DNA of 20,597 nt from Candidatus Heimdallarchaeota archaeon LC_2 (GTDB lineage: Archaea; Asgardarchaeota; Heimdallarchaeia; Heimdallarchaeales; Kariarchaeaceae). The notes below the pieces were generated by a model. It saw only the letters and a list, made by a program, of their open reading frames with translations, had not been told where the DNA came from and ran no database searches. Shown piece after piece: positions 7,469 to 14,658 of this stretch. Where the stretch lies: NCBI GenBank assembly GCA_001940725.1, contig MDVR01000083.1, positions 1-20,597 of the forward strand. Reading direction: 5' to 3'. How positions within the stretch are numbered: position 1 is the stretch's first letter; the number at the start of each line of letters is the position of its first letter. The position numbers were made by a program, and so were the translations under genes.

Positions 7469-8545
7469 TTATTTACTAATTTTTTGTAATTCAGAACCCA
7501 TTGAATTTAGCATTTGATGAACATCACCAATATTTGTTGAGAGAGATTCTAAATCATCTTTGACTTGATATAATTCAGAGTTGAGAGCTGTAATTGAAGA
7601 GTAAGAGTTATCAATATTAAGTGTTAAACTATTCATTGATTGAGTAATTTTTTCCAAAGCATGACGTGCTTCGGTGTTGATGTTTATTTTACTGTCTTTC
7701 ATATCTGAAGTTGTACTCACCGCATGTTGTGATAAACGACGTAAATTATTGGAAACAACCTCAAATCCCAATCCTATTTCTCCTGCCCTTGCAGCTTCTA
7801 TACCTGCATTCAGTGCTAACATGTTAATCTGTTTACCTAAGGATTTGATCAAAGCAACAACATCTTCGTTTGAATGTAAAGAATCATCAAACACGGCTGT
7901 AAAGGAATCAACCCCAGATGAAACTTCTGAGGTGTAAAATTTGAGCTCCTGATAATTTGCCGTGCTTAAACCTTGACCGTCAATTATTGAAGTAATAGTG
8001 TTAATGGATGCTTGAATTGAACGGAATTTATCCTCAATAAAGAAGAATCTATTAGTAACCTCCATTGTAGTAGAATCCAATTTCGAAGAAAGATCTGATA
8101 TTGAAGATCTGAAGACTTCTAAATTTTCTACTGAAGAAGGTAAGTTAGCTGAATATAGGTATTCACTACTGCCAGTAAAATCCCAATCTTTTAATTTTTC
8201 CATTTGTTTAGTAATTAAATTTATAGGATCTTTGTATTGTGTTTGGAAATAGAATATGGAGAATATTAGAAAAACGAGAGCAAATCCTAGTGGCAATAGA
8301 TTGAGGTACCACAAATCGCTATTAATGAAAATCATTGAGATAATAACACTCACAAAAGTGAGTGAGATTGCGATTTCCGTTCTGTTTTCAGTTAATGCTT
8401 CACCTAGGTTGAAACCTCGATCATCTTTATCAATAATTTCTTCTTCTTCATCATCCCAAAAAAAGATGAAATCATCATCTTGATTGTCAGAAATACCGAA
8501 TAAAGTGTTAAAGAAACCTCTCACTGTTTTTCCAAGACTTGACAT
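7469..8545 (-). CDS. Methyl-accepting chemotaxis-type signalling protein without extracellular sensor
   Basis: A 358-residue protein. The first 50 residues are cytosolic and very acidic (QDDDFIFFWDDEEEEIIDKDD). Two close transmembrane helices follow (about 57-75 and 80-100) with only a few residues between them, so there is no outside sensor. A helical region leads to the MCP signalling tip KSLGKQINMLALNAGIEAAR (about 235-254) continuing AGEIGLGFEVVSNNLRRLSQ. This is the kinase-contact hairpin of chemoreceptors, slightly divergent (LNAGIE, LGFEVV). The helix bundle is shorter than in typical receptors. No CheA, CheW or other chemotaxis gene is in the window. Such a protein would sense membrane state or cytosolic signals, or receive input from a partner. 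A palindrome overlies the region just upstream of its ATG. Confidence 0.85.
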   Translation of the reverse strand: MSSLGKTVRGFFNTLFGISDNQDDDFIFFWDDEEEEIIDKDDRGFNLGEALTENRTEIAISLTFVSVIISMIFINSDLWYLNLLPLGFALVFLIFSIFYFQTQYKDPINLITKQMEKLKDWDFTGSSEYLYSANLPSSVENLEVFRSSISDLSSKLDSTTMEVTNRFFFIEDKFRSIQASINTITSIIDGQGLSTANYQELKFYTSEVSSGVDSFTAVFDDSLHSNEDVVALIKSLGKQINMLALNAGIEAARAGEIGLGFEVVSNNLRRLSQHAVSTTSDMKDSKININTEARHALEKITQSMNSLTLNIDNSYSSITALNSELYQVKDDLESLSTNIGDVHQMLNSMGSELQKISK

Positions 8546-8550
8546 TCTAC

Positions 8551-8566
8551 AACACGAAATCGTGTT
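8551..8566 (-). promoter_or_regulatory. Palindromic operator candidate ahead of the MCP-like gene
   Basis: AACACGA-AA-TCGTGTT is a perfect 7-bp inverted repeat with a 2-base centre, five bases from the ATG of the MCP-like gene and close to where its transcript should start. A dimeric repressor bound there would block transcription. Nothing else in the window carries this site that I could see. Confidence 0.5.
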
Positions 8567-8728
8567 TATTTATTCAAGAAGCTTTCTTCAATAATGCATA
8601 ATTTTGATTTGGAAAATTACATTCTCTGATAAATTTAAATTGATCATTATTGTAAATAGAATAAATGGAATAATCAAGTAGTATTATTAATCGATAATAA
8701 AATTTTTGAAATACTTTTATATCCATAA
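8567..8728. other. AT-rich divergent spacer between MCP-like gene and small zinc-ribbon gene
   Basis: About 160 bases with very low GC. It must hold the minus-strand promoter of the MCP-like gene (AATAAATAAAC near 8563-8575 is the best TATA-like candidate) and, at 8715-8724, a plus-strand TATA-like TTTTATATCC. No gene or repeat is seen. Confidence 0.35.
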
Positions 8729-8862
8729 ATGGTGGCTAGCAGTGGAATATACAAAAATAAATTCCCTACACTCTTAAATCTATATTTATTTTTATTATAG
8801 TCATATCCATATCTACTCGTATCATTACTCTTGAGAACTTTGTAGTTGTTATTTTACTAGTA

Positions 8863-9057
8863 GTGATTACTGTGGGTTTCATGATATATTCAACTGTAAT
8901 TTCTGCAGTTGAACTAAACAATAAAATCGATACACAAAATATTTGTCTAAATTGCAATCAGGAAATTGATAAGGATAAAGAAAAATTTTGTGTCAATTGT
9001 GGTAAAATGACCAGGTTCTATCGATCAGTAAACCAAAACTCTGATGGTTCTAATTGA
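8863..9057 (+). CDS. Small membrane-anchored zinc-ribbon protein (possibly frameshifted 5' end)
   Basis: From the GTG at 8863 the frame encodes 64 residues: a hydrophobic start (MITVGFMIYSTVISAV) and a double CxxC zinc ribbon ICLNCNQEIDKDKEKFCVNCG. The same frame stays open upstream to 8761 and encodes two more hydrophobic stretches (SIFIFIIVISIS, ENFVVVILLVVITVGF) but with no ATG, GTG or TTG. A separate ATG at 8729 in another frame runs into the same region and stops at 8800 within TTTATTTTTATTATAG. A one-base slip there would join both into one protein of about 100 residues with two helices plus the zinc ribbon. The zinc-ribbon part is convincing; the start is not. Function unknown. Confidence 0.5.
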   Translation: MITVGFMIYSTVISAVELNNKIDTQNICLNCNQEIDKDKEKFCVNCGKMTRFYRSVNQNSDGSN

Positions 9058-9294
9058 AATATTCAATACTTATTTACTTTTAATATTACTAAATTCATTT
9101 CCAAATTTAATTTCAAATTTATATCCAATTTTTATTCCAAATATGCTTGAAATAACTGGTGCCGAAATGTAGACAAGACAAATGGATGAAATATTGAATA
9201 TGCATTAGAATAAAATTAATGCGATTTAATGACTTCAGTTGTCAGTACATCACACTCTATATTAATAGAAAATAAATGAGTTAGATGTTATCTA

Positions 9295-9879
9295 ATGGAC
9301 GATAGTTCTAAAAGGGGATATAATCCACCAATACAGTCAATTTTTATATTGAATAAATCAGGTGTTCCGCTTTTTGCTAGATATTATAATGTGGAGAAAA
9401 ATAAACACGATGCTGTTTTAATAGCCGGATTCTTATCAGCAATAGATATCTTTGCCACAAAAACCCTGGAAGGTCAACTCACAGATCTGGGATTGGGGGA
9501 CAAAAGATATTTCTTCGAAAGATCTGATAATGATTATATTCTCGTAGCGTCTATGGGGGTTGCAGATAGGCTGGTGATCGATCCGATCAAATCAAAAATT
9601 ATGGTTCTTACTTTAAGAAATATTTCAATTGCATTTGATTTATTACATCAATTTGCTGAGCAAAATAATATTCAAATGAAATCTTTGGTTATACCATTTG
9701 GATCATCAGTTGATAGTTTAGTATTAGAATCCACACTTGAAAATATAGAAATTGGAGGATCCAAGGATGATAGTTACATTCCAACAAATTTTGAAACTGG
9801 AGAAGGGCTTAATCAAGAAGAGTTTGGACAATTAGAAGCCATAATAAATGAAAAAGTGGATAATTTATTTAAAATATAA
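9295..9879 (+). CDS. Longin-like domain protein
   Basis: A 194-residue protein. Residues about 14-135 match the Asgard longin-like pattern: IQSIFILNKSGVPLFARYYN, then a helix LIAGFLSAIDIFATKTL, a strand pair with KRYFFERSDNDYILVASM, and a long helix RNISIAFDLLHQFAEQ. Longin and roadblock folds act in eukaryotes as binding or regulatory partners of small GTPases on membranes and are expanded in Asgard archaea. The last 60 residues are acidic and probably flexible with a terminal helix. No membrane segment. Its stop codon directly abuts the stop of the convergent CofD/PCI gene (TAA|TTA). A GTPase partner is not proven, but a divergent GTPase lies 2.6 kb away. Confidence 0.7.
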   Translation: MDDSSKRGYNPPIQSIFILNKSGVPLFARYYNVEKNKHDAVLIAGFLSAIDIFATKTLEGQLTDLGLGDKRYFFERSDNDYILVASMGVADRLVIDPIKSKIMVLTLRNISIAFDLLHQFAEQNNIQMKSLVIPFGSSVDSLVLESTLENIEIGGSKDDSYIPTNFETGEGLNQEEFGQLEAIINEKVDNLFKI

Positions 9880-12234
9880 TTAATTCGAATTTGTTTCTTG
9901 TTCAGATGCAACTAGGTACATCTTTTCATCGATTAATTTCATTTCTGCTTGTAGTTCATCATTAACAATTAATTCGGTCACTAATCGTTCTACAGTTTCT
10001 ACATCTTTGTTAAGGGACTCTGCTAAAGTGGATAATTGTACCATCTTCAATTTTTGTACTTTACGAGCTAATTCTAATCTTTCAAATTTACGCAATGTCT
10101 CTTCTGGTAATATTGCACCTGCTGATTCTGATATTGCTGCTATATCACCTAATTTCCATGCTTTGATAACTTCTTGTAGGATTGTGTAGACACTTCCAGT
10201 AAATCTTAGGAAATTTGCTTTTCTAATTATTTCTCCAGCTTTTTCAACAGAAAATGTTGTGACAAGTTCAATTGCGACCATCCCTGCGTCGAAGGTAGTT
10301 AAGATATTCCAAATTTGGGCCGCAGGTGGATTTTCTTTGTCAAGAATGTTTAATAGTTCATTTATAGCAACTTTAGTTAATTTTCTTGAATGAAGAACTA
10401 ATCTAACAATCGTTGTTTTTGACCTTTCAAGAACTGCAGGTGTATCATCAGAAGGCATGGCCATTTTTCGGGTAATCTCTTTAATTAAAGCTTCAGAAAT
10501 ATTGATATCAACTTCATGCAGAATATTAAATATTTGAATTAAACGTCTTCTCTTATCCTCATTTCCTTCTAATACTGAAGAGAGCATCTGTCTTTGCATT
10601 ATCTGCAGATAGGTATCCATTCGATCCTGTGCCAATGAAGAAATAATTTTAGCGCCTTTTCTTCGCTCTACATTGGATTTTGAATCAATCCATGATTTCA
10701 TCACTTCACCAGTAATCTGAACTTCATTATCTGCATCTATTTTACTTTGTTCTGATAACCACTGTACAACATTATCTGCATCAGTTTCGAAGCAAAGTTT
10801 AATACCTCTTGAGACTGTATCTATCCATTCCTCATCTTCTTCAGGACCAAATTTACTTTCAACTTCTAGTTCTTCCCTATTGATATTGGTTTCTTTTTCA
10901 TCAATTGTTGTTTCATCTGTTGATGTAACTTTGACATCATCAATTGTGGAGATTGTTTTCTTTGCACCAGATACTTTCTTGGTAATTTGTTCTTCTTTTG
11001 CTTTCTCCTTCTTTTGAATAGATATTTTTTCTTTAATTTTTTCTGAACCTGCTTCTTCTGGTGATTCTGTCAGTTGAGAAATAGATTTGGACCGCTTTTC
11101 TATATTATTTTCAGTTGTTTTTTCTTCAATGGATCCTGAATTTTTATCCTCTGCTTTTTTCTCAGCATCTGACTCACCATTATCATCTGACATATCATTC
11201 TTGTGAATATTTGCAATACTAAAAATTGTCTGGAGAAAATTATCTGGATTCGCTTCAACTTCATTCTGGATATCATTAACTAACACATGACATCCAACCT
11301 CACGTAGCAGATCTACTTGATCTTTATCTGATTTATCAATAATAATATAATCAGTTAAGTCAGACATTTGAGAGGATAGTTCATTTAGAGAAGTTCCAAA
11401 TCCCATTGTAGTTGCTATTTCTTTTTCTATCTTTGATATTTCTCTTTCAGCACTGAATGGCCAAATTAGTACAATTGGTGTATTGATTTTCTTGATCTGG
11501 TTTTCAATCTCAGTAGCTTCTAGAAGAAAATTTAATGACAAAACATCAGAGGGTAGGATAATAATTAAATCGCTCTCTTGGAAAGCCTTGTGAGCTTTCT
11601 CATTTAATTTTAGGCTTTTTAAATTATCAAAATTTTCTATTGCTAGTTTCTTATCATCATACTTACGCTTTGTCTTATCCAATGGTTCAGGTGGTGTTTC
11701 TTTGAGTAATTCATTCTTTGTGTAATAATACCGCAAAGGGGCATACTTCTTTTGTTTGAATGCCAATATTGTTGGATTTTGAGTTACCAAAGGGAAAAAA
11801 GAGAGATTTTCTCGTTCAGTTTCTTCTGATAGCAATTCATATGACTGCTCAATATTACCACTATTCTGTTGGATTTGGTTAATATGATAATTGATTGCAA
11901 GTTCCTTTTCTGATAGCTGTAATCGATCACTTTCAAGAAGCAAACTTTTCAATGATTCAGGAATGTTATAAATCTCTGAGGCGAGAGTTTTGAGTGTTGT
12001 TCTCAACTCATCACGATACCAAACATTAGTTCCGTTCTCGATTAGTGTTGGTAGATCATAATCTAATATGTTGGAACATACAATGGAAAAATGTACGTTC
12101 TCATAATTTAGGATCGGTTTTAACAGGTCTACAGGGTTTCCGCCATACCCGACAGTTAAAACAGAAATTTCTGGTAATCTTGCCATAATTCCAACCAATT
12201 CGGCACTAAAGTGATTGTTTACCTTAGATTCCAC
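9880..12234 (-). CDS. Degenerate CofD-like domain fused to helical region and PCI-like winged helix
   Basis: The 784-residue protein has four parts. (1) Residues about 20-325 follow the CofD (2-phospho-L-lactate transferase) plan: VLTVGYGGNPVDLLKPIL for GGTGGxKLL, FSIVCSNILDYDL for the NTGDD strand, LSFFPLVTQNPTILAF for ILPMxDxPVxT, ESDLIIILPSDVLSLNFLLE for AD.II.GPSNP.SI.PIL, then PIVLIWPF and DYIIIDKSDKDQ. The key Gly-Thr, Asp-Asp and Pro-Ser-Asn residues are altered, so transferase activity is doubtful. (2) About 345-465 is a low-complexity Lys/Glu/Ser linker. (3) About 470-715 is alpha-helical. (4) KVQKLKMVQLSTLAESLNKD onward (about 725-775) matches the winged helix that ends PCI domains of the proteasome lid, COP9, eIF3 and UFL1-like proteins. 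GTG start. Probably a scaffold; the fold calls are by pattern. Confidence 0.6.
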   Translation of the reverse strand: MESKVNNHFSAELVGIMARLPEISVLTVGYGGNPVDLLKPILNYENVHFSIVCSNILDYDLPTLIENGTNVWYRDELRTTLKTLASEIYNIPESLKSLLLESDRLQLSEKELAINYHINQIQQNSGNIEQSYELLSEETERENLSFFPLVTQNPTILAFKQKKYAPLRYYYTKNELLKETPPEPLDKTKRKYDDKKLAIENFDNLKSLKLNEKAHKAFQESDLIIILPSDVLSLNFLLEATEIENQIKKINTPIVLIWPFSAEREISKIEKEIATTMGFGTSLNELSSQMSDLTDYIIIDKSDKDQVDLLREVGCHVLVNDIQNEVEANPDNFLQTIFSIANIHKNDMSDDNGESDAEKKAEDKNSGSIEEKTTENNIEKRSKSISQLTESPEEAGSEKIKEKISIQKKEKAKEEQITKKVSGAKKTISTIDDVKVTSTDETTIDEKETNINREELEVESKFGPEEDEEWIDTVSRGIKLCFETDADNVVQWLSEQSKIDADNEVQITGEVMKSWIDSKSNVERRKGAKIISSLAQDRMDTYLQIMQRQMLSSVLEGNEDKRRRLIQIFNILHEVDINISEALIKEITRKMAMPSDDTPAVLERSKTTIVRLVLHSRKLTKVAINELLNILDKENPPAAQIWNILTTFDAGMVAIELVTTFSVEKAGEIIRKANFLRFTGSVYTILQEVIKAWKLGDIAAISESAGAILPEETLRKFERLELARKVQKLKMVQLSTLAESLNKDVETVERLVTELIVNDELQAEMKLIDEKMYLVASEQETNSN

Positions 12235-12462
12235 TAGATATTTCGAATATTTAATAGGTTGCTATTTGATGACCATTGAACGTTGCATATAATTCAACAA
12301 TCTAGGTATGAAAATCCGATATTTGCGATCCTAGTAATTGAATTAGAATTTATTTACATTACTTGACAAATTATTTTATTTATCGCGGTTATATCTCAAT
12401 ATGAAAAAAAATCAATTCGTAATAACACGAGATTTAATACTATTTTTATGACCATCTCATTT

Positions 12463-13041
12463 TTATTTTTCACTTAAACTTCTTGTAATGACTAGAATCA
12501 TTTTTTCCAGTTCCTCAATTTTTAGTTTTACGCGATTGCCATATTTTTTATCAAAAAACGCTTGACCTTTTTCAACTGAAGTGATGATAATATTTTTTTC
12601 ATTGTAATTTGAGAGGTTATATTTTTTTCTCATTACTTCTGTAGCTTCATCAAGGTCATCATAATTGTTTATTACAAAAATAATGGGTGTGGAATCGTTA
12701 ACATGAGAAAATACTGCTTCACTTAAACTATCATGGGAACCATATTGGACCGTTGGTTTGTCATTATATACAATAACAACTGCATTAGCTACTTCTATGA
12801 ATTGGAACCATTTAGATATTGTTGGGGCATCAAGTTCATAAAAATTATAGTTATTCTCATTCTCTTCAATCGCGAATACAGAATCAAGAAACTCAAAATT
12901 TAGACCCTGATATACAACTTTAATGGGTGGAGGATTAAATTCCCTAGTTTCATGAGAATGTAAATATTCTGAAATTAGGGTTGATTTTCCTGAGTTCATT
13001 AACCCAGTGACTAGAATGTAGTACTCGATTTTGATCCCCAT
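12463..13041 (-). CDS. Divergent small GTPase-like P-loop protein
   Basis: A 192-residue protein from the ATG at 13041 (a TTG at 13050 would add three residues). The P-loop GLMNSGKST is at residues 13-21. The switch II position reads NFYELDAPTISKW, where small GTPases have DxxG; here the glycine is gone. Strand VVIVYNDKPT follows, then VINNYDDLDEA in place of NKxD and IITSVEKGQAFF in place of SAK. It thus keeps nucleotide-phosphate binding but deviates at the G3 to G5 motifs, so base specificity and hydrolysis are uncertain. Overall length and strand order fit Ras/Arf/Rag or MglA-type GTPases. It lies between the PAC2 gene (80 bases upstream) and the CofD/PCI gene on the same strand, possibly co-transcribed with PAC2. 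Confidence 0.7.
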   Translation of the reverse strand: MGIKIEYYILVTGLMNSGKSTLISEYLHSHETREFNPPPIKVVYQGLNFEFLDSVFAIEENENNYNFYELDAPTISKWFQFIEVANAVVIVYNDKPTVQYGSHDSLSEAVFSHVNDSTPIIFVINNYDDLDEATEVMRKKYNLSNYNEKNIIITSVEKGQAFFDKKYGNRVKLKIEELEKMILVITRSLSEK

Positions 13042-13121
13042 TCCATACAAGAAATTATTTTAGATATTAGTTTCGATAAAATTACAATTTAATTTACAGA
13101 TTAATATCACAAATATTTCGT

Positions 13122-13925
13122 TTACAACAATTCATTTAGATCGTAACCTGGCATATCATCATCATCGTCTTCATCATCATCATCATCATCATCTTCATAT
13201 TCAATTCGACTTTCGTTGTAAAGATTAGGATTTAATGGGATGATAGCACTTGGTACAAAAGAAAAATTAAATCTTTCGAGGGAGGTTTTATTTTCTATCG
13301 GGATCCCTGTAATTTTTTCTATCTCTTCAACAGCCACCAGTGCTGCACTTGGATCTTCTTCCAATTCACAGAAGGCTAATAACCCCAATACTGGCAAATC
13401 ATAAGTAGTTCCAATAGTGATAAATGAAGACAATGGACCAATCATTGGTAAATGATCCATTAAACTCCGTTTAGTTTCATACAATTCCTGCCATTTTGGG
13501 GTTGGTACAAATGCTGCCCAATCTACGGACCCATAATGACGGGTATCCTCCTTTAATCCACCAATTATTACATATTCTTTGCATTTCCATTCTAATATTT
13601 CTCGAGCAAATTCATCCCAAAATTTTTGGGGGATTGTACTAACATGGATAGGAAGACGGGGAAGAACGATTATTGTTTTTGAACTTGAATGTTCATAAAC
13701 TGTTAAAATTGATTCTAATCTGTTCTTATGATACCAAGATGAATTTCCCCAATATGCAATGGATTGAAGCTCGACAGTTTCTACAACATGAGTTAATGAT
13801 AGGTAACCAACATTACCAAATCCAGAGAAACCAATGATTACTTGATAGTCTTTAATCTGTTCTATTTTCTCTTTTGGTAAATTTAGCAATGCACCAATTT
13901 TATAATCATCTTTGGAATTGATCAT
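13122..13925 (-). CDS. PAC2-family protein (proteasome assembly chaperone-like) with acidic tail
   Basis: A 267-residue protein. QVIIGFSGFGNVGYLSLTHV (about 28-47) is the PAC2 signature, followed by TIIVLPRLPIHV, REILEWKCKEYVIIGGLKED, LPMIGPLSSFITIGTTYDLP, and DPSAALVAVEEIEKITGIPI, all in the family order. Eukaryotic PAC2 assists assembly of the 20S proteasome alpha ring; archaeal relatives are widespread with unsettled roles. The C-terminus is unusual: about 16 Asp/Glu residues nearly in a row, then MPGYDLNELL. The ATG start is clear. A candidate RNA gene lies about 115 bases upstream on the same strand. Family assignment is strong, proteasome link inferred. Confidence 0.85.
   Translation of the reverse strand: MINSKDDYKIGALLNLPKEKIEQIKDYQVIIGFSGFGNVGYLSLTHVVETVELQSIAYWGNSSWYHKNRLESILTVYEHSSSKTIIVLPRLPIHVSTIPQKFWDEFAREILEWKCKEYVIIGGLKEDTRHYGSVDWAAFVPTPKWQELYETKRSLMDHLPMIGPLSSFITIGTTYDLPVLGLLAFCELEEDPSAALVAVEEIEKITGIPIENKTSLERFNFSFVPSAIIPLNPNLYNESRIEYEDDDDDDDEDDDDDMPGYDLNELL
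13155..13197. repeat. ATC/ATG trinucleotide repeat encoding the acidic tail of the PAC2 protein
   Basis: A run of TCA/ATC triplets, interrupted by GTC and TTC, encodes the poly-aspartate tail. Such microsatellites can expand or shrink in whole codons, so tail length may vary between strains. Confidence 0.8.
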
Positions 13926-14039
13926 ATTTTTCCATAAAATTTCTTTCTAAAAAATGATTATCATAGCTTCCATCTTGAATGATCATTTTTGTATATACAT
14001 TTTCTAATTTCTAAGAAAATGATTACTTCACGTTCTGCA

Positions 14040-14410
14040 ACCATATATCTGATGTCGCCATCACTTTCCCTTTTCTGTTTTTACACAATAAAGGTTCAAT
14101 TGAAATAGGTTCTGTTCAATTGGAACGGTGCTTCCTTCTGCTTCTCATCCTGCTGGGATCATCAAAGTCAGTTTTCCCGTGATCTTTAACTACTGGCAGA
14201 TCATTTTCAGTCCGTAAACTGAGTACCAGCATTCCTGTTATTTTGTATTACCAAAAACAGGGTAGGACAACGTTTTGGTTTTCGGTACGCTTCTCACTTT
14301 TCCGTTCTTCTTCTTTTCAGAAGAAGCGACAGGTAGACACTTACCTAGTCCTCTTACACCTTATTTACAAAGGTAGTAAGTTGTATGTCTACAATCTTTA
14401 GATTGCAACT
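14040..14410 (-). ncRNA. Candidate structured RNA of unknown family
   Basis: This stretch of a 730-base gene-free region is clearly richer in G and C than its surroundings and has no reading frame worth calling. Read on the minus strand it forms many hairpins: CTTCTTCT-GAAA-AGAAGAAG with a GNRA tetraloop (14307-14326); CTTAC-T-ACCTT paired with AAGGT-GTAAG (14353-14380) enclosed by GTAGACA/TGTCTAC (14386-14392 with 14333-14339); ACCAAAA/TTTTGGT (14250-14279); CAGT-TTACGG-ACTG (14208-14221); and an imperfect 11-bp stem around 14092-14126. The GAAA loop makes sense only on the minus strand. A TATA box at 14431-14440 would start a transcript near 14410. Size would suit RNase P or SRP RNA, but I could not find their conserved boxes. 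Ends are approximate. Confidence 0.55.
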
Positions 14411-14430
14411 CCTACTATTTTATGATTTGA

Positions 14431-14440
14431 CTATTTATAG
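14431..14440 (-). promoter_or_regulatory. TATA box for the candidate structured RNA
   Basis: CTATAAATAG on the minus strand lies about 25 bases ahead of the first hairpin (CAATC-TAAA-GATTG) of the candidate RNA. The site is nearly palindromic (ACTATAAATAGT), so it could also direct plus-strand transcription. Confidence 0.5.
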
Positions 14441-14658
14441 TACTGAAGCTAAATTTCAATAATTTGCTCGATGTATTTACAAAATTAACCATGCATAATT
14501 TATCTGATAAGTAATTTCAAGGTTTCTTGAAGCCCTTAATTACTACCTATAATTTGATTAATTTCATGATAGACTTACCGAAAGTTACGATTTTAAAGAC
14601 ATGTATTAAATTAATTTATAATCAGTGGCTAAAACATTGATATGGGTAGAATAGACAA
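14441..14658. other. AT-rich spacer upstream of the longin-TPR gene
   Basis: About 220 bases of low GC with no supported gene. It should hold the promoter of the plus-strand gene at 14659; TTAATTTATAATC around 14609-14622 is the best TATA-like candidate, about 40 bases ahead of the GTG start. Confidence 0.35.

Noticed and set aside
9880..12234. Naming the large protein as an active CofD (2-phospho-L-lactate transferase)
   Set aside because: The segment order matches but the glycine-rich loop, Asp pair and Pro-Ser-Asn motif are changed, and the protein is more than twice the usual CofD length, so no enzyme name or symbol is given.
14092..14126. GGTTCAATTG resembling a tRNA T-loop
   Set aside because: No flanking 5-bp T stem, acceptor stem or anticodon arm can be built; it is better explained as one arm of a hairpin in the candidate structured RNA.
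14040..14410. Assignment of the structured RNA to RNase P or SRP RNA
   Set aside because: Length fits, and fragments such as ACAGAACC appear, but the conserved GGAAAGUC, GAGCAAG and AGAUGAAU boxes of RNase P and the GGAA/AGCAG helix 8 of SRP RNA are not found in order.
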